Made by a program: the position numbers and the translations under genes | Source of the DNA: Halobacteriovorax marinus | Lineage (GTDB): Bacteria; Bdellovibrionota; Bacteriovoracia; Bacteriovoracales; Bacteriovoracaceae | NCBI GenBank assembly: GCA_002163155.1 | Contig: MAAO01000008.1 | Location: 248,001 to 312,000, forward strand | Length of the DNA stretch: 64,000 nucleotides | Reading direction: 5' to 3' | Shown: in pieces, positions 10,579 to 19,242 of the stretch | Layout: each line of letters begins with the position of its first letter | How positions within the stretch are numbered: position 1 is the first letter of the stretch | The notes under the pieces: generated by a model | Database searches by the model: none | Seen by the model: only the letters and a program-made list of their open reading frames with translations | Told to the model about the DNA's origin: nothing

Positions 10579-10692
10579 CTACTTAACAAACTTAGATCGA
10601 CCATGAACTTCCTCAGGTAATTTGATATTCCACTTCTTTAATTGATACTTACTAAAAATGAAACGTCCAATTTCCGTTGCTCTAGTAACCAT
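10579..10692 (-). CDS. Short ORF overlapping the end of the upstream metallopeptidase-like gene: MVTRATEIGRFIFSKYQLKKWNIKLPEEVHGRSKFVK
   Basis: Manual translation; ATG overlaps the 3' end of the 10682-12022 ORF in another frame; below the track length cutoff. Confidence 0.35.
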   Translation of the reverse strand: MVTRATEIGRFIFSKYQLKKWNIKLPEEVHGRSKFVK

Positions 10693-12022
10693 ATTTCCTA
10701 ATAAGATATTCCAGATCTAAGTCATTCATAGGAAAATGATCTTTAAGAAAAGCTTCCGTTTTTCCACCACTTACATTTTGGTGATAGAAGGTTCTAATAT
10801 CTGAATCTAAATTAGAATTTCTAATTAAACTCTTTTTAATTCTATTGTAATGATTTGAACTTAGAGACCGCTTAGCATACTTCTCCATCTCATTAAAAAG
10901 ATAAGCTGTCGTCTGCTCACTTAACCACTCCCATGGACCAGAGAGGGAGTATGGACTTACAACATGGCCTTCTCTAATTGCGTCACTATTCATACCAAAT
11001 ACATTTATCTTCGTTCGCCACTCGTTCATGCTCTGCTTATCTAAGATATAACTAAATCTTGTAGGTTCAGTATAGGTAGGAGAAATGAATTCAAAAAATT
11101 GATCAAAGAAAGAATCTTTAACTCTAGCAGTAAACCCAAAAAGAGAAATGAGATTATGAAAGTGACTGATGTCATAATCTTTGGCAATTAAATAGCGATT
11201 AATATTTTCGACAGAGTAATCAACTCTATACTGATAACTATGGGAGAGCTCATGCGCCAGCACCCCTAACATATAGGTCTTATTCAAACTTGCTGTCTCA
11301 GAGAATACAATGAGTGTAGGATTAAATCCCATGTACATTCCTAGAGTGGCTCCAGAGAGATCACTCTGTGCTCTAAAATAGACATTCTCTTCCATCGCCA
11401 CAATTCTTAGAGCAGGATTAACTGCCCCTTTTATAAATTGATCTTTAAATAAAGTCTTAACTAAATCTAAGAATCCCTGAGCAATGGCCTCAGTAAAATT
11501 ATATCCCCTTTCTACTAATATCACGCGGTAATTTACATAGAGCTCACTTTGAATACTTATGAGCTCTCTAGACTTACCTTGCAATTTCCAATCAAGGTGA
11601 CCGGGAATATTTTTTAAATCTATCTGCTCAAGTGATTTATCATAAGGAGATTTATCATAGACATTTAGGATTCCATCACCATCTATATCCAGATCACCTT
11701 CTCTAAATTTTCCAGAGTATTCATCAATGACGTAATCTTTAATTCCATCGCCATCAGTATCTCGAACCGCTAGGACCCAAAGGTTGTGATCAGGAGTCCC
11801 ATTCTTAAATGATAGGAATTCTGTAAAAACTTTCTTTTCGTGCAATTCAAAACTTTCAACAAGAATTTTAACTTGCTCTATTTCACCTCTTGTCACTAAT
11901 CTTGGACTCGGTGAATTTGTATAGAAAATATTAACTAGAAATTGATGAACATTCCTACTATTTCCGGCCATAGCGGATGTAGTCAATTGAAAAAAGAGGA
12001 TGCATAGAAGCTTGAATTTCAT
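10682..12022 (-). CDS. Secreted HExxH metallopeptidase-like protein with Ca-binding (thrombospondin type 3-like) repeats
   Basis: LAHELSHSYQYR zinc motif; DTDGDGIKDYVIDEYSGKFREGDLDIDGDGILNVYDKSP. Confidence 0.65.
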   Translation of the reverse strand: MKFKLLCILFFQLTTSAMAGNSRNVHQFLVNIFYTNSPSPRLVTRGEIEQVKILVESFELHEKKVFTEFLSFKNGTPDHNLWVLAVRDTDGDGIKDYVIDEYSGKFREGDLDIDGDGILNVYDKSPYDKSLEQIDLKNIPGHLDWKLQGKSRELISIQSELYVNYRVILVERGYNFTEAIAQGFLDLVKTLFKDQFIKGAVNPALRIVAMEENVYFRAQSDLSGATLGMYMGFNPTLIVFSETASLNKTYMLGVLAHELSHSYQYRVDYSVENINRYLIAKDYDISHFHNLISLFGFTARVKDSFFDQFFEFISPTYTEPTRFSYILDKQSMNEWRTKINVFGMNSDAIREGHVVSPYSLSGPWEWLSEQTTAYLFNEMEKYAKRSLSSNHYNRIKKSLIRNSNLDSDIRTFYHQNVSGGKTEAFLKDHFPMNDLDLEYLIRKYGY

Positions 12023-12243
12023 AGATCTTATTTATAGGCTTTTTTCTTTAAGATGACATATAAATAAAGACTTCTATGTATTTTTTCCAATTAGTTAAAG
12101 CCTATTTTTTTGATATGTATAGCTTATGACAACTTAGAATATTTACAATTTTTAGTTATATACCATAACTACTTATAATTTAATGATTTTTGTAGAGAGA
12201 ATTTACTACTTCATTAAAAAAATCTAAAATTTAATTAAAACTA

Positions 12244-12948
12244 TTAATTTCTAATTCTACTACAGCCATCAGTATGAGAGTTAAATACATCCAAGAATTT
12301 AGGATACTTTTTCAAAAACTTCCTACCAAAATAAACTCCTAGATGATGAGACTTATTAAATACTTTTCCATAAGACGACATAGAGAGATTAGTATTTTTT
12401 AAAGCATGCTTAAAAACTTCTTCATTTTCCATGTAAAATTTAATTCGAGATTTTGCCAAAAGTAATAACAGTTTATCTGCAGTAGCATTATGACCTTTTG
12501 ACTTGAAACCATTTACATCAAGCCAGTTCAATACATTTGAGTTCATGCGAGCACTCACAACATGCAGATTTTTAATTTCTTTTTTTGTTATTTTAGAAAA
12601 CCTTTGTTTTAAATAGAAGAAATACCAATCTTGATTGATAAATACTTTAGAATGAATTGCAAACTTATCTCTCTTTTTACTATGGGAAGCAGAGAAGAAA
12701 GCGTCTAGTTCTCCCATTTCGGTATTCACCTGTGCTCTCATCCATGGTTGAATCTTTATCTCATACTTTTGTCCCATCTTATCTAAGACACAAGTTAGAG
12801 CATCAACACCAACCCCTACAAGCTTATCATCTTCAAAGTAATGATAGGGGGCCCAATTTTGAGTTCCCAATCTAATAACGCCTGGCCGCAGCTCACCGGC
12901 AAAGAGATTGGAATGAAGAACTAATATAAGAAACGTAATTAAGTACAT
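12244..12948 (-). CDS. Periplasmic substrate-binding-domain (SBP_bac_3-like) protein
   Basis: Signal peptide; RLGTQNWAPYHYFEDDKLVGVGVDALTCVLDKMGQKYEIKIQPWMRA. Confidence 0.8.
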   Translation of the reverse strand: MYLITFLILVLHSNLFAGELRPGVIRLGTQNWAPYHYFEDDKLVGVGVDALTCVLDKMGQKYEIKIQPWMRAQVNTEMGELDAFFSASHSKKRDKFAIHSKVFINQDWYFFYLKQRFSKITKKEIKNLHVVSARMNSNVLNWLDVNGFKSKGHNATADKLLLLLAKSRIKFYMENEEVFKHALKNTNLSMSSYGKVFNKSHHLGVYFGRKFLKKYPKFLDVFNSHTDGCSRIRN

Positions 12949-13120
12949 TGTTCTATATTATTAAAAACTCTATTTATTTCAACTAACAAAGGAATCAATA
13001 TTTTAATTTTAACTAAAGAAAACCTTCATATATCTTAAACAAACTTCAATTTACACGAATCCCCATTTTGATTATAATTTTGTTTCAGTAGTCAAACACT
13101 TCTACAGCAAGGATCTTTAG

Positions 13121-14281
13121 ATGATGAAAGTGATAGTTATTACGAGTCTGTTAATAATGAACATAACTGCAACAGCACAAACAAATAAAGAATTAGAACG
13201 AAGACTAAATATTTTAGCCGTTGAAATCTCTCAAATGAAAGAAACAAAAACAGGCTTTGGGAATACAAGAATTGGTGGCTACGGCGAATTTACTTACACT
13301 AATATTCGTCATGAGGATGAAACAGGGAAGACAGTTGCCAACGGTACCAATCCAGAAGCTGACGCACAGAGGTTCATTCTCTATATTGCTCATGACTTCT
13401 CTCCCAAGTGGAAGCTTAGTTCAGAAATTGAAATTGAACATGTAAATCAAATATTCTTGGAACAAGCGACCATCGACTATATTCATTCTGATGCGATCAA
13501 CTTTCAAGTAGGCTTAATGCTCATTCCCGTTGGGATAGTAAACTTATATCATGAACCGACTTCATTCTTAACAGTAGAGAGACCTGAAATAGAAAGTAAA
13601 ATTATTCCTTCAACATGGCGAGAGAATGGTATCTCTTTCTTTGGAAAAAACCATAAACTAAATTACCGTCTTTCCTTAGTAGGCGGAATACTCGCTTCAG
13701 GATTTAGCTCTGATGGAGTTCGTGGTGGTCGCCAGAAAGGAGCACAGGCCGAAGCACGAGATCTTGCTTGGGTGGGACGTCTAGATTATCAAATTGTAAG
13801 TAATGCCGTTCTAGGGGCCTCAGCATACATTGGAAAAGCTGGTGGTACCAATACTGATGTCTCTCATAAAATTTATGAACTACATTTTGATGGAACCTTT
13901 GCAGGCTTCCACACTCGTGTTTTTTACACTATTTCATCTTTAGGAAACACAACGCAGCTTAATAATGAATTAGGGAAAACAGGAAGTGCAGCTGTAGGTA
14001 AGAAAATGACAGGTTACTACGCGGAACTTGGATACAATGTACTACGAAATATCACAGACTGGTCCTTACTTCCCTTTGTCCGTTACGAAAAATATAACAC
14101 ACAAGACGAAGTTGAAGCGACATTCACAAAAGACAAATCTAAAGATAGGACAAATACTATTTTAGGTATTAATGCTAAGCCTATTGAAAGTATCGTCTTT
14201 AAGTTTGATTATACAATGGCGAAGAATAAAGCAAAGACTGGTCAAGATGCTTGGAGACTAGGGTTTGGATGGAACTTCTAA
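13121..14281 (+). CDS. Outer membrane porin-like beta-barrel protein
   Basis: Signal peptide; GGYGEFTYTNIRHED start, alternating beta pattern, C-terminal WRLGFGWNF ending in aromatic Phe. Confidence 0.8.
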   Translation: MMKVIVITSLLIMNITATAQTNKELERRLNILAVEISQMKETKTGFGNTRIGGYGEFTYTNIRHEDETGKTVANGTNPEADAQRFILYIAHDFSPKWKLSSEIEIEHVNQIFLEQATIDYIHSDAINFQVGLMLIPVGIVNLYHEPTSFLTVERPEIESKIIPSTWRENGISFFGKNHKLNYRLSLVGGILASGFSSDGVRGGRQKGAQAEARDLAWVGRLDYQIVSNAVLGASAYIGKAGGTNTDVSHKIYELHFDGTFAGFHTRVFYTISSLGNTTQLNNELGKTGSAAVGKKMTGYYAELGYNVLRNITDWSLLPFVRYEKYNTQDEVEATFTKDKSKDRTNTILGINAKPIESIVFKFDYTMAKNKAKTGQDAWRLGFGWNF

Positions 14282-14766
14282 CTTATATATTACTTATATT
14301 TTTCTCACTACAAGTCAAGGCCTCGGAGGATCCAATCCTTCGTCTTGAATTTTTTCAAAAACACGAAGATTGTATAATTGAAAGAAAATATATTTATCTA
14401 GATAGAGAAATTAAAACTATATATGAAAGAGAAATCAATCAAGCTTTTGAAAGTTCAATCATTAAGCGTTATCAAATGAATTGTCTTGGTCAAATATCAA
14501 AAGTCTACATTCTAAGTGATCGAGTAAGAAGTCACTACCAAACACTCTTAATTCAAATCTCTAAAGAAAGAATACAAGTATTAGAAGTACTAAAGTTCTC
14601 CGAGCCTCAAAAATATCAGGCCCCAAAATCGTGGTACCATAAATTCGTCACCAGAAGTGACTCTGAAATTTTTAACATAGATGCCGTTACTGGAGCAACC
14701 TTAACGAGATACTCAACTATGAGAATGGCCAAAAAGGCACTTTTTTTGGAATCAAAGAATCTTTAA
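14251..14766 (+). CDS. Secreted FMN-binding-domain protein (candidate covalent flavinylation)
   Basis: DAVTGATLT matches the [ST]GAT flavinylation motif; hydrophobic leader (start may be 14269); overlaps the porin stop. Confidence 0.65.
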   Translation: METRVWMELLTYILLIFFSLQVKASEDPILRLEFFQKHEDCIIERKYIYLDREIKTIYEREINQAFESSIIKRYQMNCLGQISKVYILSDRVRSHYQTLLIQISKERIQVLEVLKFSEPQKYQAPKSWYHKFVTRSDSEIFNIDAVTGATLTRYSTMRMAKKALFLESKNL

Positions 14767-14769
14767 ACT

Positions 14770-15183
14770 ATGACTAAGTTAGAAAAGCAAATTCTTCTTG
14801 TCTCAATTTTTGCTACGACAATTACCGGGATCCTAGTATATCTACTTAGGGAATGGGGAAATGTGGAAACACTTCTTGGACCGGAAGCAAACCCATTCTT
14901 AACTCACGCCCAGGGATTACACTACCTTTTCACTCCTTTTTTTATTTTAAGTATAAGTTTAATTTTTAAACAACATGTTTATGAAAAAATTCAATCATCA
15001 GAGAAAAGACGAATCAGTGGCTTTACTATGGTTTCTTTATATCTAATGATTATTGTTTCTGGACAGATACTACTCTATATTACGGAAGTAAACTTCACGT
15101 ATTATGCTCGTTATGCACACCTATTGCTAGGGAGCTGGTTCGCACTAACCTTTTTACGTCACCTCGTTCTTAGATTTTCATAA
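14770..15183 (+). CDS. Small His-containing membrane protein, possibly cytochrome b/DUF4405-like
   Basis: Several TM helices with conserved-looking His (HAQGLHYLFTPF, YAHLLLGSWFALTFLRHLV); starts 3 nt after the FMN-binding gene. Confidence 0.45.
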   Translation: MTKLEKQILLVSIFATTITGILVYLLREWGNVETLLGPEANPFLTHAQGLHYLFTPFFILSISLIFKQHVYEKIQSSEKRRISGFTMVSLYLMIIVSGQILLYITEVNFTYYARYAHLLLGSWFALTFLRHLVLRFS

Positions 15184-15334
15184 GATATTTTCTTAAAAAT
15201 TTCTCATGTCAAAGATAGCTCCTTTTTTTTTTTAATTTCACAGTAATATGCACCCATTTCGTAAACAAACGATTGATAAGCAAAATGATATTTATTATTA
15301 TTAATAGTAAGTCACTAATCAATGGAGAAATTAT

Positions 15335-15820
15335 ATGAAAGCAAATAGTAAAATCATATCTGCTTTAAATGACGTCCTAGTCAGGGAGCTAACGGCAATT
15401 AACCAATACTTCCTGCATGCAAGGATGCTTGAAAACTGGGGGTTAGACAATATAGGAGGACTAGAATATAAGGCCTCTATAAGGGCAATGAAGGATGCTG
15501 ATGAGCTAATAAAGAGAATCCTCTTTCTCGAAGGACTGCCAAATTTACAAAAGCTAAATAGAATTAAAATTGGGCAAAATGTAGAAGAAATTCTTAAAGT
15601 TGATCTGGAAGAAGAAAATGAAACAACAAAGGAAATTAGAGTTCACATTGAATTTTGTGAAAAAGAACAAGACTATGTAACGCGAGATTTATTTAGTTCA
15701 TTACTAAGTAACTCAGAAGAGCATGTAGACTGGTTAGAAACTCAGCAAGATCTTGTGAAATCAACAGGTGTCAAAAACTATATACAATCACAAATAGATC
15801 TAGATAAATCCGGACATTAA
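15335..15820 (+). CDS. bfr: Bacterioferritin subunit, heme-Met retained, ferroxidase ligands degraded
   Basis: ELTAINQYFLHARMLENWGL...FLEGLPNL; against E. coli Bfr: M52 present, E51->A, H54->D, E127->S. Confidence 0.9.
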   Translation: MKANSKIISALNDVLVRELTAINQYFLHARMLENWGLDNIGGLEYKASIRAMKDADELIKRILFLEGLPNLQKLNRIKIGQNVEEILKVDLEEENETTKEIRVHIEFCEKEQDYVTRDLFSSLLSNSEEHVDWLETQQDLVKSTGVKNYIQSQIDLDKSGH

Positions 15821-15835
15821 TGAATTAAGAATTAT

Positions 15836-15862
15836 GAGTTTCACTTATTTAAAGTGAAGCTC
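15836..15862. terminator. Bidirectional hairpin GAGTTTCACTT-ATTTA-AAGTGAAGCTC between convergent bfr genes
   Basis: 11-bp stem with one G-U wobble. Confidence 0.7.
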
Positions 15863-15875
15863 TTAGTTCATTCTA

Positions 15876-16343
15876 TTAACTAGCAGACTGTAAGTAATTT
15901 TGAATACCTACTTTTTCTATTAATTCTAATTGGATTTCTAACCAATAGATATGATCACTTTCAGTGTCTCTTAATAATTGACTTAGAAGATCTCTAGAAA
16001 CAAAATCAGTTTCTGCCTCACATAACTTTATCGCATCTTTAAGTTCTCTAGCATTTTCTAATTCATAGTCAAGTTCAAATCGAATCATTTCTTTTACATC
16101 ATTGCTGACTTTAAAAGGTTTTCTTTGACTTAGATTTGCTTCCCCTTCAAGAAATAAAATTCTCTCCATCAAGAGAGAAGCATGATTAGTTTCATCCTGC
16201 ATTTCATGATTAATACGTGTGTATAATTTCTCAAGACCTTGATCTTGATAAATGCGTGAATGGAGAAAGTAAATATCCATTGCTGTTATTTCTCCAGTAA
16301 GTAATTCATTTAAAACATTTATGATTTTGGTATTCCCCTTCAT
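15876..16343 (-). CDS. bfr: Bacterioferritin subunit, ferroxidase ligands retained, heme Met replaced
   Basis: GEITAMDIYFLHSR...HEMQDETNHASLLMERILFLEG; E18, E51, H54, E94 conserved, M52->T. Confidence 0.9.
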   Translation of the reverse strand: MKGNTKIINVLNELLTGEITAMDIYFLHSRIYQDQGLEKLYTRINHEMQDETNHASLLMERILFLEGEANLSQRKPFKVSNDVKEMIRFELDYELENARELKDAIKLCEAETDFVSRDLLSQLLRDTESDHIYWLEIQLELIEKVGIQNYLQSAS

Positions 16344-16592
16344 ACAAATCCCCTTTTGACTTACATATAATTATCATTTTATCCTACTCAGACATTAGAA
16401 ACTAATAAATAAGAAAACTTATGTTTGAAAAACAAAGTTAAAAAATATTTAACTAAGATAATGATGAGTACAACAAATCTCTGAGTCCTAGAAATGGTGT
16501 TATAAATTATTTTTATAATAGCGATTCGTATAACTTATTTGTTTAATAACTACCCTTAGGTTATTAATTTCTCTAACGAAAGGAGAGATTTT

Positions 16593-17498
16593 ATGAAATT
16601 AATATTTAAAAATTTAAGTCTAACACTAACAGGTCTTTTTACTATGATAAGTGTGACAACAGTTTTGGCATCCGATAATAGTTACACCCTTGATACAAAA
16701 GTTTGCCCTAGTATTCCTCAAAAAATTCTAGTGATTGATCAAAAGTCAGGTTGGTGGGCCGGAGACGGAGGAGACTTTGGACTTAATCTCATGAATGCTT
16801 GGAAGGTAGCCTGTGAGGGAGTTATAAACTTCGAGTATAGGCACAGAACTTACGGAAATGGATCTTACACTGGTGGAAATTTTGGAAGTTTTGGATCACA
16901 AGTTAATGAACCAACTGATGATGGAGAATTTCCAAAAGACCCCTGGAATACTTACTCTCAAATTTGGCTACTATCAGGAGGTGAGGCCGATAGTGTTGAT
17001 CTTAGAACAACTACAAAATTGTGGAAGAGATACCAGAGTGGAATTAGTAAAAGTGGAGCGAATATATTTATCGGAGGAGGCTTTGGAAATGTCTATCACG
17101 CCAATGCTCTAACTAACGCTCTAGGACTTGGTTCTATGTTTATTGCTGACCGTGAGGCCCATGAGTACCCAACACCTAGCTCTGGTGTCAATGCGACAGC
17201 TTATATCAAAAGAGAAGACAAACTTAACACTATGCACCCACTCTTTGAAGGAGTTGATCAGTTAGTTGGAGATCTGCAAGTAGGGTCCTATAAAATGGTA
17301 AGTGATCACTTAACAACTAGTAGTAGCATTCAAATTCTCACTAATAATCCTCTAGGAAAACCAGTCATAGGAATTGTGAAAAGAGAAACTCAAAAGATGA
17401 TCTTTGATGCCGGAGTTCACAGAACATATGGAATCTTAGCGGGAGAAAAAGGAACATTGAGATACTTACAAAATATAGCAGTGGTTCTAGCAAAATAA
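16593..17498 (+). CDS. Secreted protein with class I glutamine-amidotransferase-like fold features (DUF4350-like)
   Basis: KILVIDQKSGWWAGDGGDFGLNLMNAW, QIWLLSGGEAD, GANIFIGGGFGN, HPLFEGV. Confidence 0.5.
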   Translation: MKLIFKNLSLTLTGLFTMISVTTVLASDNSYTLDTKVCPSIPQKILVIDQKSGWWAGDGGDFGLNLMNAWKVACEGVINFEYRHRTYGNGSYTGGNFGSFGSQVNEPTDDGEFPKDPWNTYSQIWLLSGGEADSVDLRTTTKLWKRYQSGISKSGANIFIGGGFGNVYHANALTNALGLGSMFIADREAHEYPTPSSGVNATAYIKREDKLNTMHPLFEGVDQLVGDLQVGSYKMVSDHLTTSSSIQILTNNPLGKPVIGIVKRETQKMIFDAGVHRTYGILAGEKGTLRYLQNIAVVLAK

Positions 17499-17515
17499 AA
17501 AGAAAATTAGTTAAT

Positions 17516-17565
17516 GGATACTTTTGAGTTTACTACGTTCAAGTTACTCAGACTCAAAAGTATCC
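17516..17565. terminator. Bidirectional hairpin GGATACTTTTGAGT-N22-ACTCAAAAGTATCC
   Basis: Perfect 14-bp stem between convergent genes. Confidence 0.7.
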
Positions 17566-17589
17566 TTTCTAAAGAAAATTGATCTCTAA

Positions 17590-17931
17590 TTACTTTCCAG
17601 TAAAGTTAGCTGCTACATAATCTCCAGACTGCTTTAAGAAGATATAGAGAACTTTACCTTTTACACCTTGATCATTTTTAAATGAAACTACCCACTCTTC
17701 TTTACTACCAAATTTCTTTTTCTCAGATTTAATGAAACTTGCTTTATTCCAAGAGCTATCGATCTTAGAGGCCTTAGCTAACCTTGCCACATGCTTCTTA
17801 GCAATGTCTTTAATCTTCTTGATAGAAACTTGTTTATTTCCGTGTCCATGGTCATGAGAGTGATCATGTCCAGGTCCTGCATAAGTAGCAACTGTTAAAA
17901 TAAATAAAGGTATGATAAAAAATGATTTCAT
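17590..17931 (-). CDS. Small secreted His-rich protein (DUF6488-like)
   Basis: Signal peptide, GPGHDHSHDHGHG, KIDSSWNKASF, followed by HupE/UreJ-like gene upstream on the same strand. Confidence 0.6.
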   Translation of the reverse strand: MKSFFIIPLFILTVATYAGPGHDHSHDHGHGNKQVSIKKIKDIAKKHVARLAKASKIDSSWNKASFIKSEKKKFGSKEEWVVSFKNDQGVKGKVLYIFLKQSGDYVAANFTGK

Positions 17932-17940
17932 TAGGACTCC

Positions 17941-18717
17941 CTATAAACTGTCGTGAATATATTCTTGTTTTTTTTCTTTATCTAAATTTTGGTGATGGTG
18001 AATGTGATTATCCTCACTAAAGCCAAACTCATCAGGACTAGATGTATGAAGATAACCGTGCAATTGCATGAGAACTAACATAAATCCGGCAAGTATCAAT
18101 CCATCGTTGGCCACTCTAGAAAATCTCTTAAATGAATGAGTATGTCTGATACCAGAGAGAATTATCATCATCAGCCCTAGTGCCACAATTTGTCCTAACT
18201 CAACTCCCACATTAAAAGATATAATTCGCATAAGCATGGCGCTCCCCTTTTCTCCTAGAGGAAGCTGTTGCAGCCTAGTAGACAATCCGAAGCCATGAAT
18301 AAGTCCAAAGATGAGGACCATAAATAATAGATTCGGTGCCTTCTTCATTCCAAAATAACTTTCAAAGTACTTATTATTATCAAAACCTTTGTAACAAACA
18401 CTCAGCGCAATCACTGCATCCACCAACCAGTAGTTCGCTGTAATTCCCATGAAAGTAGCAAGGATCAGAGTAATACTGTGACCAAGGGTAAATACACTGA
18501 TAAATTTCACAATGTCTTTAAATGTAGCTAAAAAGAAAATTACTCCAAAGAGAAAGAGTAAATGGTCATAACCGGTAATCATATGTTCAGCGCCTAACCA
18601 GATATATTGTAAATATCCACCTTCGATCATTGAACGCTTAGCTTCTTCAGTAATTCCATGGGCCAATGAGTTTGTAGAAAAAAACCAAGTTAAAAAAGTA
18701 ATAATAATTTTATACAT
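17941..18717 (-). CDS. HupE/UreJ family membrane protein
   Basis: GAEHMITGYDHLLFLFGVIFFLATFKDIVKFISVFTLGHSITLILATF, GLIHGFGLS. Confidence 0.85.
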   Translation of the reverse strand: MYKIIITFLTWFFSTNSLAHGITEEAKRSMIEGGYLQYIWLGAEHMITGYDHLLFLFGVIFFLATFKDIVKFISVFTLGHSITLILATFMGITANYWLVDAVIALSVCYKGFDNNKYFESYFGMKKAPNLLFMVLIFGLIHGFGLSTRLQQLPLGEKGSAMLMRIISFNVGVELGQIVALGLMMIILSGIRHTHSFKRFSRVANDGLILAGFMLVLMQLHGYLHTSSPDEFGFSEDNHIHHHQNLDKEKKQEYIHDSL

Positions 18718-18724
18718 ACATTCC

Positions 18725-19231
18725 TTAATTTTTAATAATAATAGCAGTTGTTAGTTCTGAAACCTCTAAAGGCTCAAATAATGTTTCACAGAAATCAAAA
18801 ATCTCTTTTGATACTTCAAACTCAAATGTAGCGGCCTTCTCTAAGTTTCTCTTTTGAACTCTCGACCATCTTACTTCACTACTTACATCAAAGTAATGAG
18901 CTACAACTTCAATTCCTTTTTTAGAGTAAAAATTCTTTACTCTATCTCTTTGTGATTTTTTAAAAAAACCAATATCTAGAATAACATTTAAATTAAATTT
19001 TAATAGCTTTAAAGACTCTTTGAGCATTTGCTCCTCGATGCGCTCTGTTCTTTCTAAAGACCATTCATATACAGACTCAGTTGGCATATCTTTCATATAT
19101 AGAGTCTTAAACCATTCATCGTTAGCTAAGATATATGCATTTTCAGCTTCAGAAAACCCTGTAGCATAAGTGCTTTTTCCAGCACCCGTATTTCCAATTA
19201 ACAAGTGAACTTTTGCCATTACTATCTCCAA
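18725..19231 (-). CDS. P-loop AAA/zeta-toxin-like kinase
   Basis: Walker A LIGNTGAGKST, small kinase-like fold, no signal peptide. Confidence 0.75.
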   Translation of the reverse strand: MEIVMAKVHLLIGNTGAGKSTYATGFSEAENAYILANDEWFKTLYMKDMPTESVYEWSLERTERIEEQMLKESLKLLKFNLNVILDIGFFKKSQRDRVKNFYSKKGIEVVAHYFDVSSEVRWSRVQKRNLEKAATFEFEVSKEIFDFCETLFEPLEVSELTTAIIIKN

Positions 19232-19242
19232 AGCTTTAGATT

